Shown: positions 38,223 to 47,546, numbered from the stretch's first letter. The stretch: 64,000 nucleotides of DNA from Cohnella mopanensis (GCF_022352055.1 NZ_JAKRWM010000001.1:1-64000), one strand, 5' to 3'. Notes: generated from the sequence alone by a model not told the origin. Numbers and translations: made by a program.

Positions 38223-38984
38223 ATGCGTTTAGAAGGTAAAGTAGCGGTAGTTACCGGAGCAGCATCGGGTATGGGGAAAGCGATTGCGGAGTTGTACGCG
38301 AAAGAAGGAGCTAAAGTCGTCGTCTCCGACTTGAACATCGAAGGCGCGGAAGCGGTTGCGGCCGGTATTAGAACGAACGGTGGCGCAGCTATCGCAGTAA
38401 AAACAAACGTTGCCGACTTGAACGATATCAATACAATGATCGATACGGCAGTTAATGAATACGGAACGCTTGATATTTTGGTTAACAATGCCGGCATTAT
38501 GGATAACATGGCACCCGTGGGCGACGTAAACGACGAGAAATGGGATCTTATATTCGATATCAATACGAAAGGCGTCATGCGCGCGATTCGCAAAGCGATT
38601 CCGATCTTCCTGGAGAAAGGAAAAGGCGTCATCGTGAATACGGCATCGACGGGCGGGTTCAGCGGGGCGCATGCGGGCGCAGCATACACGGCTTCCAAGC
38701 ATGCCGTAATCGGTATCACTAAGAACACTGGTTTCATGTATGCGCAGAAAGGCATTCGCTGCAACGCGATTGCGCCGGGCGCGACGATGACGAACATTGC
38801 TTCGACGATGACGAACGTGAACGAGTTCGGCGCTTCGCGTACGAAAGTTACCCAAGGCGTCATTCCACGGGTCGGACAAGCGGAAGAAATCGCGCAAGTG
38901 GCTCTGTTCCTGGCATCGGACGAATCGAGCTTCGTGAATGGCGCGGTTATCGCAGCTGACGGCGGTTGGACGGCAGGCTTCTAA
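38223..38984 (+). CDS. SDR-family NAD(P)-dependent oxidoreductase
   Basis: 253 residues. Classic short-chain dehydrogenase: TGAASGMG cofactor loop, D in SDLN after strand 2 (favours NAD), NNAG, catalytic Ser in NTASTGG, and YTASK with Tyr and Lys. ADGGWTAGF ends the fold. Start ATG follows GAGGGGG. It has its own promoter and terminator and is followed by a TetR-like gene, a common pair for a repressor and its target. Substrate unknown. Confidence 0.9.
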   Translation: MRLEGKVAVVTGAASGMGKAIAELYAKEGAKVVVSDLNIEGAEAVAAGIRTNGGAAIAVKTNVADLNDINTMIDTAVNEYGTLDILVNNAGIMDNMAPVGDVNDEKWDLIFDINTKGVMRAIRKAIPIFLEKGKGVIVNTASTGGFSGAHAGAAYTASKHAVIGITKNTGFMYAQKGIRCNAIAPGATMTNIASTMTNVNEFGASRTKVTQGVIPRVGQAEEIAQVALFLASDESSFVNGAVIAADGGWTAGF

Positions 38985-39022
38985 TTCGGCTATTGGCTGA
39001 AAAAGGTTCGGCATAACGCAAA

Positions 39023-39056
39023 GGCTACAAGCAGACAGGCTGCTTGTAGCCTTTTT
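39023..39056 (+). terminator. Terminator of the SDR gene
   Basis: A 12-bp perfect stem (GGCTACAAGCAG with CTGCTTGTAGCC), loop ACAGG, tail TTTTT. Confidence 0.93.
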
Positions 39057-39094
39057 ATTCCCTTCGGATGATGCTTCGATCTCCTGCAATAACG

Positions 39095-39123
39095 TATACA
39101 ATTCCCATTTCACGTTATATAAT
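39095..39123 (+). promoter_or_regulatory. Candidate promoter of the TetR-like gene
   Basis: TATAAT at 39118-39123 with a poor -35 (TATACA, 17-base spacer). It is 90 bases before the gene. Confidence 0.4.
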
Positions 39124-39212
39124 TCACAACAGATTAAAGTTATTGAACAGATGAGAATAAAACCGTACATTTAGTGAATCGTAGCCATTGTAATAAGTGG
39201 GGAATATAGGAC

Positions 39213-39797
39213 ATGAACGATAATGATTTAAGAGTCGTTAAGACGAAAAAAGCATTGCATCAAGCGCTTCTGGCTTTACTAAAGACCAAAACGCTCGAAT
39301 CGATTTCCGTATCCAACCTTTGCCGCGAGGCTCATGTTAATAGGGGCACGTTTTATTTGCATTACAAGGATATCGGGGAGCTGTTCGACGAGCATCTTCA
39401 CGATTTGCTTCAAGATTTGGAGGACTCGTATTACGAGCCTTACCGGCATGTGTCGCGATTAATTCCGAACCATCTCGACCCTTCGACGATTCGTATCTTT
39501 CATCACGTGAAGAAATACCAGCCGTTCTATGAGATCGTGTTCGATAAGAAGTCGCCGCTGTCGTACTATTATTCGTTGTTAGTGAAAATCAAAAGCTTAA
39601 TGCAGGATGTCTCATCGGTGAACCAACTGGAAGATAGACAATTAGATCTCTCCATGCTGGTCGCTTATCAAGCCAATGCGATTATGGGATTGCTCATCCA
39701 ATGGAGCATGGACGGCTTTGCCCGCAGCCCGGAGATTATGAACGAACAGCTCGCCTATTTCTTGAAGATGCAGCATAAGGATTCGTCGCCAGAATAG
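39213..39797 (+). CDS. TetR-family transcriptional regulator
   Basis: 194 residues. The N-terminal helix-turn-helix (LLALLKTKTLESISVSNLCR, then NRGTFYLHYKDIGELFD) is a clear TetR domain; the rest is a helical ligand domain. The ribosome binding site is weak. It probably represses the SDR gene just upstream. The inducer is unknown. Confidence 0.88.
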   Translation: MNDNDLRVVKTKKALHQALLALLKTKTLESISVSNLCREAHVNRGTFYLHYKDIGELFDEHLHDLLQDLEDSYYEPYRHVSRLIPNHLDPSTIRIFHHVKKYQPFYEIVFDKKSPLSYYYSLLVKIKSLMQDVSSVNQLEDRQLDLSMLVAYQANAIMGLLIQWSMDGFARSPEIMNEQLAYFLKMQHKDSSPE

Positions 39798-39800
39798 TCA

Positions 39801-39836
39801 CAAAAGCCGGGTCCTGCATAGGACCCGGCTTTTGTT
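39801..39836. terminator. Bidirectional terminator between convergent genes
   Basis: CAAAAGCCGGGTCC pairs perfectly with GGACCCGGCTTTTG around TGCATA. It serves the TetR-like gene on the plus strand and the dehydrogenase gene on the minus strand. Confidence 0.93.
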
Positions 39837-39880
39837 TGCCGCACGGCATTATCGAAGCTCTAAACTTCCTATAACAGCTG

Positions 39881-40930
39881 TTATTCAGCTTTTACAAGAA
39901 TCTTCACCTGATTTTTTTCTTTCAAAAGAGCTTCGAAGCCTTCTTCAATAACATCATCTAGCTTGATCCGTTTTGTTACTAGTTTCTCGGCAGAGAAGTA
40001 GCCTTGGCCCATCAAACTAATAACGGCAGGGAATACGTTACGATAACCGATAATCCCTTTAATGGTGCGCTCCTTCATTACAACGTTATTAGGATGAACT
40101 GGCGCTTCTTTCTCGAAGATACTGACAATCATCAATTCGCCGCCAACTTTCGTCGAGTTAAGAGCTTGCGTAAGAACCGGAGGCACGCCGGTGACTTCAA
40201 ACGCGACATCTGCGCCGCCGTTCGTGCGGTTGTGGATTTCTTCCACGACATCGTATTCTTTAGGGTCAATTACGATTGCGCCTAGCTCGGTTGCTTTTTG
40301 CTTCCGCTCTGCCGATAGCTCAACAGCGTAGATCTCTGCTGCTCCGGAGGCTTTCAATGCTTCGATAACGAGCAGACCAATTGGACCAGCTCCGAATACG
40401 ATCGCTTTATCGCCAACTTTGAGCTTGCTTTGACGGACGGCATGAAGCGCGACTGCGGAAGGTTCCACAAGCGCTCCTTGCTCGTAGGAAATGCTATCAG
40501 GTATTTTATGAACCATTGATTGTTCAGCAGCTACGTATTCAGAGAAACCGCCGCCGCCTCCAGCAAGACCGAGGAATCCCATGGTGGAGCAAAGGTTATA
40601 ATAGCCCGACTTACAAGCATCGCAATGACCGCATGTATAGATAGGTTCAACAACGACACGATCACCAACCTTAACTTTAGTTACTCCCTCGCCAACCTCA
40701 ACGACTTTACCGGAAAATTCATGTCCCATAACGATAGGTGCTTTTTCTCCAGTGATGGGATGAGGTTCTCCGTTAGGAATGAAAATCGGACCTGCTGTAT
40801 ATTCATGTAAGTCGCTGCCGCATATGCCGCACCATTCGACTTTGATTTTAACTTTTCCAGGTAATGCAGTCGGTTCTTCAATATTTTCTAGACGTAAATC
40901 TTTTTGGCCGTGCCATCTTAATGCTTTCAT
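39881..40930 (-). CDS. bdhA: Zinc-dependent (R,R)-butanediol dehydrogenase-like enzyme
   Basis: 349 residues from ATG 40930, nine bases after AAGGAG; earlier in-frame ATGs overlap that site. Medium-chain dehydrogenase: catalytic zinc Cys in GICGSDLHEY and GHEF, structural zinc cysteines in CGHCDACKSGYYNLC, NAD-binding GAGPIGLL. The FLGLAGGGGGFSEYV segment is typical of BdhA, which interconverts acetoin and 2,3-butanediol. A related polyol dehydrogenase is the alternative. Divergent from a LacI regulator and with a palindromic operator at its transcription start. Confidence 0.87.
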   Translation of the reverse strand: MKALRWHGQKDLRLENIEEPTALPGKVKIKVEWCGICGSDLHEYTAGPIFIPNGEPHPITGEKAPIVMGHEFSGKVVEVGEGVTKVKVGDRVVVEPIYTCGHCDACKSGYYNLCSTMGFLGLAGGGGGFSEYVAAEQSMVHKIPDSISYEQGALVEPSAVALHAVRQSKLKVGDKAIVFGAGPIGLLVIEALKASGAAEIYAVELSAERKQKATELGAIVIDPKEYDVVEEIHNRTNGGADVAFEVTGVPPVLTQALNSTKVGGELMIVSIFEKEAPVHPNNVVMKERTIKGIIGYRNVFPAVISLMGQGYFSAEKLVTKRIKLDDVIEEGFEALLKEKNQVKILVKAE

Positions 40931-40991
40931 ATCTGTCATCTCCTTAGAAGTGTAGAAGTACAAATAATATCGGAAATAAACCGATGTTTTA

Positions 40992-41003
40992 GGAAACGTT
41001 TCC
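40992..41003. promoter_or_regulatory. Perfect 12-bp palindromic operator
   Basis: GGAAACGTTTCC is a perfect palindrome with the central CG typical of LacI/CcpA-family sites. It sits at the expected transcription start of the dehydrogenase gene (minus strand), so binding should repress it. The divergent LacI-type regulator is the natural candidate; CcpA is possible. Confidence 0.75.
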
Positions 41004-41010
41004 GAAATAC

Positions 41011-41039
41011 ACTATGTCACTGTACAGATAAAATGTCAA
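41011..41039 (-). promoter_or_regulatory. SigA-type promoter of the dehydrogenase gene
   Basis: On the minus strand TTGACA (41034-41039), 17-base spacer, then CATAGT (41011-41016). The palindrome at 40992-41003 follows directly. Confidence 0.7.
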
Positions 41040-41086
41040 TATGATTAACGATTGTTGCTAGAACATTATTCGTTGAAAACCAGATA

Positions 41087-41095
41087 TGTTATAAT
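41087..41095 (+). promoter_or_regulatory. Extended -10 promoter of the LacI-type gene
   Basis: TGTTATAAT matches the extended -10 form TGnTATAAT and stands 57 bases before the gene. No good -35 is seen, as is usual for such promoters. Confidence 0.55.
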
Positions 41096-41151
41096 GATGA
41101 AGGAATGTAAGAATACTATTATGGAAATGATTCCGTATTCGTGAGGTAGTG

Positions 41152-42186
41152 ATGAGCTTGGGAGATCATAAAGTTACGATAGAAGTCGTAGCTGCTAGAG
41201 CCGGCGTTGGGATTGCAACCGTCTCCAGAGCTATTAATAATATGGGCGGTATTAGTCCGAAGACGAAGGCGAAAGTGCTGGAAGCCGTCGAGGAGCTTGG
41301 ATTCATTCCGAATTCCAATGCGCAGAACCTGAAGCTTCGCCAAACCAAACAGATTGCCTTGGCCGTACCCGATATTCGAAATGCTTTTATTCCGGAGATT
41401 GCATATTCCGTCGAACAGGTAGCGAAGCATGCCGGCTATCGTGTCGTTCAGATTAATACGTTAGGAAATACAAGATCGGAATTAGAATTGCTTCGCGATA
41501 TCAAGAAGCTTCATGTAGATGGGCTCATTATCTTGCCGCTTGCTTATCCTAGAACGCTTATGGAGCTCATTAATAAAACCAAACTTCCCATCTCGATCAT
41601 CAATTACGGCAAAAAAATAGATCCGGACGTTAAAGCGGACATTGTAAGTCTTTCCACGCAAGAGGGCCAGTTGGTTATGGAACATCTGATCAGTATCGGA
41701 AGAACGAGAATCGGCTATGCAGGTGCTCATAAAGAAATCATCGAGGAGAGATTTTTTGCTTATGAGGATGCCTTAGAGCAAGTTGATCGATCGTTGGTTT
41801 ATTTCGGTGATGATTTCTCACTGCAAACGGGAGCTAAAGCAGCGGATTATTTTGTTAGTTTGACCCACATGCCAGATGCCATCTATGCCGGAAATGATAT
41901 GGTCGCGATAGGGCTGTTGAATCGCTTTAAGGAATTGGGGGTTCGCGTGCCCGAAGATATCGCAATCGTGGGAATCGATAACAATATACTATGTACGATT
42001 ACAACTCCAAAGATCAGCTCCGTAACCATCATGGGGACAGAAGTGGCTAAAGTGGCGACGGAGCTATTGCTGCAGCGCATACTTGAGCAAAAGATAGGCC
42101 TCTATGAGAGGGTACTGTTTGAACCGAGACTGATCGTGAGAGAATCCAGTTTAGCGCGGACTCACATTACTCAGCGCATTGAGTAA
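41152..42186 (+). CDS. LacI-family transcriptional regulator
   Basis: 344 residues from ATG 41152; a GTG three bases earlier is possible. The N-terminal helix-turn-helix and hinge (VVAARAGVGIATVSRAINN, then LGFIPN and AQNLK) are followed by a periplasmic-binding-like effector domain (ALAVPDIRNAFIPEI, DAIYAGNDMVAIGLL, IAIVGIDNN). It is divergent from the dehydrogenase gene and upstream of the GDSL hydrolase gene by 67 bases. Probable repressor of one or both; the sugar ligand is not evident. Confidence 0.9.
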   Translation: MSLGDHKVTIEVVAARAGVGIATVSRAINNMGGISPKTKAKVLEAVEELGFIPNSNAQNLKLRQTKQIALAVPDIRNAFIPEIAYSVEQVAKHAGYRVVQINTLGNTRSELELLRDIKKLHVDGLIILPLAYPRTLMELINKTKLPISIINYGKKIDPDVKADIVSLSTQEGQLVMEHLISIGRTRIGYAGAHKEIIEERFFAYEDALEQVDRSLVYFGDDFSLQTGAKAADYFVSLTHMPDAIYAGNDMVAIGLLNRFKELGVRVPEDIAIVGIDNNILCTITTPKISSVTIMGTEVAKVATELLLQRILEQKIGLYERVLFEPRLIVRESSLARTHITQRIE

Positions 42187-42253
42187 TGGTATATCTTGGA
42201 TGAATCTATTAATGATAAAATGAATAGATCATATAGAAAAGGGGATTAATAGG

Positions 42254-42910
42254 ATGACCGCAAGTAAAACAACTGTTTTATTTCAAGGGGATTCTATAAC
42301 GGATGGGGCTCGATCGCGGGACGAGGATCAGAATCACATTTTAGGGCACAGCTATGCTTATATGATTAGCGCCAAATTGAGCTATGAGTTGGCCGAGCGT
42401 AAGCCGCATTTCATTAATAGAGGCATTAGCGGTAACCGAGTGTCGGATTTGTATGCGCGCTGGAATGAAGATGCCATTAGCCTTAAGCCTGATCTCATTA
42501 GCTTATTAATCGGAGTGAATGATGTTTGGCGCACGATCAGCGGCGAGGCGAGCGGTGTAACGGATCGGTTCGAAAGAGCGTATCGTCATCTATTGGAGGA
42601 AACAAGAGAAGTGCTGCCGGAGACGGGTCTCGTGCTATGCGAGCCTTTTATCTTGAAAACAGGAGCGACGGCAGGGCGCTGGGAGGAATGGGTTGAACGA
42701 GTGGGCTCATATCAAGCAATCGTACGCAAGTTAGCGTCCGAATTCGGTACTGTGTTCGTACCGTTACAAGGAGCATTCGATGCGGCATGCAACAGAGCGG
42801 AAGCATCCTATTGGATCTGGGATGGCGTTCATCCTACTGCGGCGGGTCACGAGCTTATCGCCCGGGAGTGGCTGTCGGTTGTTCAGAACAGCCCAGTTGC
42901 GATTCGTTAG
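42254..42910 (+). CDS. SGNH/GDSL-family hydrolase
   Basis: 218 residues with the four SGNH blocks: FQGDSITDG (nucleophile Ser), GNRVSDLY, IGVNDVWR, and DGVHPTAAGH (Asp and His). No signal peptide. Family members include cytoplasmic acetylxylan and rhamnogalacturonan acetyl esterases, so removal of acetyl groups from imported oligosaccharides is a reasonable inference, not proven. The start has GGGG upstream with moderate spacing. It ends at a strong terminator. Confidence 0.87.
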   Translation: MTASKTTVLFQGDSITDGARSRDEDQNHILGHSYAYMISAKLSYELAERKPHFINRGISGNRVSDLYARWNEDAISLKPDLISLLIGVNDVWRTISGEASGVTDRFERAYRHLLEETREVLPETGLVLCEPFILKTGATAGRWEEWVERVGSYQAIVRKLASEFGTVFVPLQGAFDAACNRAEASYWIWDGVHPTAAGHELIAREWLSVVQNSPVAIR

Positions 42911-42934
42911 AGAGCAGAGGAACCTAAATAAATT

Positions 42935-42975
42935 AAAACCCAACGATCATTTCTAACATGATCGTTGGGTTTTAT
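42935..42975 (+). terminator. Strong terminator after the GDSL gene
   Basis: AAAACCCAACGATCAT pairs with ATGATCGTTGGGTTTT around TTCTAAC; 16 bp without mismatch. Confidence 0.95.
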
Positions 42976-43014
42976 TGTTTTTCCTGATTCCTTTTTATGC
43001 AGAAAAATACAATA

Positions 43015-43026
43015 TGTCATATGACA
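43015..43026. promoter_or_regulatory. 12-bp perfect palindrome upstream of the MBOAT gene
   Basis: TGTCATATGACA, about 110 bases before the MBOAT start and 43 bases before a TATAAT at 43069-43074. It could be a regulator's operator; no regulator gene is adjacent. Confidence 0.45.
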
Positions 43027-43134
43027 AATTAAGTACGTTAATCACTATTATTATCCGCATAATTCAATTATAATTACTCGGTTACATTAGAGAGTCACTG
43101 TTTCAACAACTCAGATCATAAGCGGAGAGAAGAT

Positions 43135-44622
43135 ATGTTATTTAATTCTTTTGAGTTTATTTTGTTGTTTTTACCGATCGTTACTTTCGTCTATTATTTT
43201 CTTAATAGAAGGAAATTAACGATAGCATCAAGAGTTTGGTTGGTTATTAGCTCTTTGGTGTTCTACTCTTGGTGGAATATTAGTTATTTGCCTTTGATCT
43301 TGTTATCGATATCCGTGAACTATGGGATTGGTCTAGTGCTAAGCTTTGATCGACTTAAGTTACCACGTAAGTTTATTTTAGTAATCGGGATAATCTTCAA
43401 CGTTGGGCTATTAGGATATTATAAGTATGCTGATTTTTTTATTTCGAACACGAATGCCCTTATTCATTCGAACATCCCATTGTTAAACATTGGGTTACCC
43501 TTAGCCATTAGCTTTTTTACGTTTCAGCAGATTGCTTATATCGTGGATTCATACAAAAAAGAAACGCGGGAGTTCGATTTTCTTAACTACGTTCTATTCG
43601 TCACCTTCTTCCCCCAATTAATCGCCGGCCCGATCGTACATCACAAAGAAATGATGCCCCAATTTAGAATTCTACGGAATAAATTCGTTAATTATAGGAA
43701 TCAAGCTCTAGGGATGTTTATTTTCTCGATTGGCTTGTTCAAGAAAGTCGTATTGGCGGATACGTTCGCTATATGGGCAACGCAAGGCTATGATCAAATA
43801 GATTTGCTGACTATGGTCGAGGCTTGGGTTACCTCACTGTCCTACACGTTCCAAATGTATTTCGATTTTAGCGGATATATGGATATGGCTATGGGGGCTG
43901 CGTTACTGTTTAATATTACGTTACCCCAAAATTTTAATTCACCATACAAATCGCATAATATTCAAGATGTTTGGAATAGATGGCATATGACTTTGGGCAG
44001 ATTTTTAAATCGCTATATTTATATCCCCATTAATAAATTATTGCTACATAAGGTGTTTGCGCCGCTCGGGTTGAAAAAACAGGTCATGCTTAGGACGAGT
44101 ATAAGTTTAATCTTATTGTTTGTAATAAGCGGATTTTGGCATGGAGCTGGGTGGACTTATGTATTTTTCGGCTTGATGCATGGTTTAGCGATTGTCATTC
44201 ATAGGTATTGGAAGTCAACGAAATATAGGATGAACAAAATATTGGCGTGGTTTATCACTTTTAATTTTATTAATTTTAACTTTGTTTTTTTTAGATCGAC
44301 TAGTATGGAGGGTGCATTCAAAGTTCTGAAGGGGATGACGGGGTTTAATGGAATCGTGCTTCCAACCAAGTTCATTGAGGTTTTTCCAAGCCTAGCGCAA
44401 TTGGATTTCCTAGAGTTCGGCGGAACTCCGCTAAATAATATTCCTGCGGCAGTTAAATATATTCTAATCGGTTTTGTCCTTGTTCTATGCTTCAAAAACT
44501 CGGGTCAGTTAATGGAGAAGTTCAAACCGACCTGGTACCTGCTGCTATTCACCTTTATCCTTATCATATATTCCCTTCTTAACATGACGAAGGTGACTGA
44601 GTTTCTATACTTTAATTTCTAG
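43135..44622 (+). CDS. MBOAT O-acyltransferase, AlgI/DltB type
   Basis: 495 residues with ten or more hydrophobic helices. The MBOAT signature includes WNRWHMTLGRFLNRYIYIP and the active-site His in SGFWHGAGWTYVFFG. Such proteins move acyl (usually acetyl) groups across the membrane for transfer to a surface polysaccharide. The next gene codes for an SGNH-like partner, as in AlgI-AlgJ/X pairs. The gene is richer in A and T than the metabolic genes around it. Start ATG follows GGAGAG. Confidence 0.92.
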   Translation: MLFNSFEFILLFLPIVTFVYYFLNRRKLTIASRVWLVISSLVFYSWWNISYLPLILLSISVNYGIGLVLSFDRLKLPRKFILVIGIIFNVGLLGYYKYADFFISNTNALIHSNIPLLNIGLPLAISFFTFQQIAYIVDSYKKETREFDFLNYVLFVTFFPQLIAGPIVHHKEMMPQFRILRNKFVNYRNQALGMFIFSIGLFKKVVLADTFAIWATQGYDQIDLLTMVEAWVTSLSYTFQMYFDFSGYMDMAMGAALLFNITLPQNFNSPYKSHNIQDVWNRWHMTLGRFLNRYIYIPINKLLLHKVFAPLGLKKQVMLRTSISLILLFVISGFWHGAGWTYVFFGLMHGLAIVIHRYWKSTKYRMNKILAWFITFNFINFNFVFFRSTSMEGAFKVLKGMTGFNGIVLPTKFIEVFPSLAQLDFLEFGGTPLNNIPAAVKYILIGFVLVLCFKNSGQLMEKFKPTWYLLLFTFILIIYSLLNMTKVTEFLYFNF

Positions 44623-44633
44623 AGGGACATGAT

Positions 44634-45776
44634 ATGAAAAAAAATAAAAAGTGGGTTTACACGTTACAAGGGCTTCTCATCGCGTCTATCGTACTAATCG
44701 TTGCCATTAACTATGTAGTGGATCCTTATCAAATATATCGAACCCCGACCGCAGCAGGATTTAATCATATGAAACTATCTACACAAGCATACTTATGGAA
44801 AGCTAGATTTATTGCCGAGAATAAACCGGATGTGATATTTCTAGGATCATCAAGGACTGGCCGGGGGCTTGATCCGGAATATTATGCTCGAATCACGGGG
44901 GATGAAGCGTTTAACAGCGGTCTCTCAAGCGCCAATATTTATGTTGGACTACGGTACTTAGAATATGCAATATTGAATAACAAATCCTTAAAGACAGTTT
45001 ATATCGGTTTGGATTTCGAAGGCTTTAACAAATATAGCGAAAGTGACATGCTTGATGAAAAACGATTGGAAACCTCCTCCTTCACCAAAAATGATAGGCT
45101 CGCGACGCTTTTTACCAAGCAGACTCTAAGAGATAGTATTAGAGTGTTGAGAATGAATCTTTTGAAAATGCCCCCGGATATTGATGCATTGTTACCCGAT
45201 GGCAGTTATAGCGATGTTGGTCAAATTATTAGGAATCAACGACTTCTGGAGCAAGGAAATAACCAATTCTATGAACATCTCAATGACTATCTGAACACCG
45301 TTTATTCGCAATACGAATTATCACAACAACACGTTGAAGATTTTCGAAAGATCGTCTCGTTGTGTTCCGAAAACAATATTGATCTGTATGTGTATATCCA
45401 ACCCTCTCATGCGCTGCAATGGGAAGGAATACAAACCTCGGGACTATGGGACGAATTCGAAGAATGGAAAAGAGAGATCGTAGCCATAACAGAGGTGTGG
45501 GATTTCTCGGGCTTCAACTCCGTTACGACAAGTCCGCCCGATCAGTTTGACACGTATTTGGATCAATCTCATTATCGTAAGCAGATAGGGAATTATGTTT
45601 TTAATAGAACGTTACATATTAACGAAGACAGCGTGCCTGAAGATTTCGGCGTATTATTGACCAAGGACAATCTAGAAGCACAATTAAAGAGAATAAGAGA
45701 CGAGAGAGATAAGTGGGAAAGAGATAACCCGGACATTGTTAAGAAGATAGAGGCGTTAAAAGCGAAATCTCCTTGA
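44634..45776 (+). CDS. SGNH-like partner of the MBOAT acyltransferase
   Basis: 380 residues: one N-terminal helix (about 8-26) and a large extracellular domain. LGSSRTGRGLDPEYY resembles the SGNH nucleophile block and TYLDQSHYRKQIG a distant Asp-His block, so it may be the enzyme that places the acetyl group on the polymer, as AlgX or AlgJ does. I recognise the family only loosely. The C-terminus is a charged helical tail (RDERDKWERDNPDIVKK). It is 11 bases after the MBOAT gene with a GAGGG site, so they are one operon. Confidence 0.78.
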   Translation: MKKNKKWVYTLQGLLIASIVLIVAINYVVDPYQIYRTPTAAGFNHMKLSTQAYLWKARFIAENKPDVIFLGSSRTGRGLDPEYYARITGDEAFNSGLSSANIYVGLRYLEYAILNNKSLKTVYIGLDFEGFNKYSESDMLDEKRLETSSFTKNDRLATLFTKQTLRDSIRVLRMNLLKMPPDIDALLPDGSYSDVGQIIRNQRLLEQGNNQFYEHLNDYLNTVYSQYELSQQHVEDFRKIVSLCSENNIDLYVYIQPSHALQWEGIQTSGLWDEFEEWKREIVAITEVWDFSGFNSVTTSPPDQFDTYLDQSHYRKQIGNYVFNRTLHINEDSVPEDFGVLLTKDNLEAQLKRIRDERDKWERDNPDIVKKIEALKAKSP

Positions 45777-45805
45777 TAGCAATTTGTCATAGTAGAACTT
45801 GTAAT

Positions 45806-45836
45806 AAGCGTTGCCCTATGGGCGACGCTTTTTTTG
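45806..45836 (+). terminator. Terminator of the acyltransferase operon
   Basis: AAGCGTTGCCC pairs with GGGCGACGCTT (one wobble), loop TAT, then TTTTTTG. Confidence 0.92.
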
Positions 45837-46260
45837 CTATTTCATAACAAACTATCACTTCGAAGGATCGATTTCCGACATTTAATATCTATTTCGACAA
45901 AAGCAGTATGACTACGATGCAGCCGGCAACCGTTCGGTCATGAATGCCCCTTTTGACAACAATGTTTATTACAAGTACGACATGCGCAACCGATGGAGTA
46001 GTTAAAGCACAGGATAAATACTTGTACAATGGAGACGGGTTACTATGGGAACGCACAGAGGATGGACAGGTCACGAGATATTATTATGACGGAGACCAAG
46101 TCATCGCAGAAGGTATTGTGGTGAATGGCGTTTCCTCGCTTAAAGCTCGCTATATTCGAGGGCAAGGACTTATCGCTCGTGAAGATGAGACGGGCAAAGC
46201 TTATTATCTCCATAACGGACATGGAGACGTGGTAGAATTAAGAGACAGTACGGGAGACAC

Positions 46261-46410
46261 ACGTCTGAACCGCTACTCCTATGACATGTGGGGAAATCCT
46301 ATTGTCACGGAAGAGAGCGTTCAGAATCCTTTCCGTTACTCTGGAGAAATGACCGATAGCACAACGACGTTACAATATCTCCGCGCTCGTTGGTACGACC
46401 CGAGTATGGG
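46261..46410 (+). repeat. 150-bp direct repeat, first copy (second at 51631-51780)
   Basis: Both copies begin ACGTCTGAACCGCTACTCCT and end at the ATGGG of the Rhs core, with only scattered differences and no length change. Homologous recombination between the copies could delete the whole 5.4-kb stack. Confidence 0.85.
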
Positions 46411-47275
46411 ACGGTTTATTAATGAGGATAGCTATGAGGGAAAGATTAATAATCCTCTGAGTTTGAATTTGTATACGTATGTAGAGAATAACCCTTTAAT
46501 CTATACCGATCCGACAGGGTACTGCAAAGCAGGTAAAGATGCTGGTTGTTACGTCGATTCAAATAGCGGTGTCGACAAGATGATCAGCGATCCAGAACTG
46601 GCAAACAATTCGCAGATGTGGAAGGACTATCAGGGTCAGAAGGCATATTGTAAAAATTCTAGTTGTGTTTCTAAATTAGAAGCAAAACAGAAAGTATTAG
46701 AGCAAGCCAATGACAAAATCAGAAACAGCGCATGTATTTATGTTGATTGTTATGATGGTGAAGCGAAGTTTACTGGTATGGATAATGGTATGCCGATTAT
46801 TACTCAAGATGCTGAAAATGGAAAAAAGAAATACACTTTAACAAAAGTTGGTGTGATTCAATGTAACTGCTTTACTGCAGGTACCAAGGTCCAGACCAAT
46901 CAGGGTGAGAAACCAATTGAAGAAATTCAGGTCGGAGATAAAGTGCTGTCAAAAAATGAAAAAACTGGAGATGTCGACTACAAAAAGGTTACAGCTACTT
47001 TTAAGCATGATACGGACGAAATATATAAAATAAATGTGGGGAGTCAGACGATTGAGGCGACTTTTAATCATCCTTTTTGGGTAAATGGTAAAGGGTGGGT
47101 AGTTGTAAAAGACCTAATAGTAGGAGATTCTCTTGTTCAAAGTAATGGGAATACCCTTAAAATCGATAATATTACAATCGTTAATGAAAATGTCACAGTG
47201 TATAATATGACTGTCGATGAATTCCACACTTATTTTGTTAGTGATTTAAATATTTGGGTCCATAACACAAGTAGT

Positions 47276-47536
47276 TGTTTTCCTGAAGACCCCAATAATT
47301 TTAACCCTACGGGATTAATAAAGAGGGAGTTTCCGGGAACAAAGAATGGAAGAATTATTAAATGGTTCGATCCGGTAACTAATAAACCCATCTATGAGTG
47401 GAACGAGGATCTTAAGTACGGAAACCACTATCATTATACACCGAATGGAAATATAAGAGCCCCACATCCGGTTACTAGGAACACTCATATCAAGGGTGGA
47501 GACGCAATGATAGAATATATGGAGAAAGAGAAATGA
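47276..47536 (+). other. Toxin tip (unknown activity) of the orphan Rhs end
   Basis: Continuing in frame after the Hint domain: about 87 residues containing IKWFDPVTNKPIYEWNED, GNHYHYTP and RNTHIKGGD. Several His, Asp and Asn residues suggest a nuclease-like fold, but I cannot name the family with certainty. The candidate immunity gene follows 10 bases later. Confidence 0.5.
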
Positions 47537-47546
47537 GGTGCATGAA

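Larger units (their letters stand above)
45886..47536 (+). pseudogene. Orphan Rhs C-terminal end with Hint and toxin tip, frameshifted
   Basis: A headless end of an Rhs/YD-repeat protein. From 45886 one frame reads QYDYDAAGNRSVMNAPF and stops at 46003; near 45995 it is continued in another frame (ATG 45944 is open in it) with YD repeats YYYDGDQVIAEG and the Rhs core RYSGEM, RARWYDPSMGRFINED and DPTGY. At 46862-47275 lies a Hint autoprotease domain (CNCFTAGTKVQT, ATFNHPFW, end IWVHN), then an 87-residue tip. No start codon or ribosome site fits, so it is probably not expressed as it stands. In intact systems Hint cleavage releases the tip as a toxin. Confidence 0.82.

Noticed and set aside
38229..39170. 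313-codon open frame on the minus strand
   Set aside because: It lies opposite the SDR gene, has no start site, and its text is Arg/Cys-rich as is usual for antisense frames; the SDR gene has all catalytic motifs.
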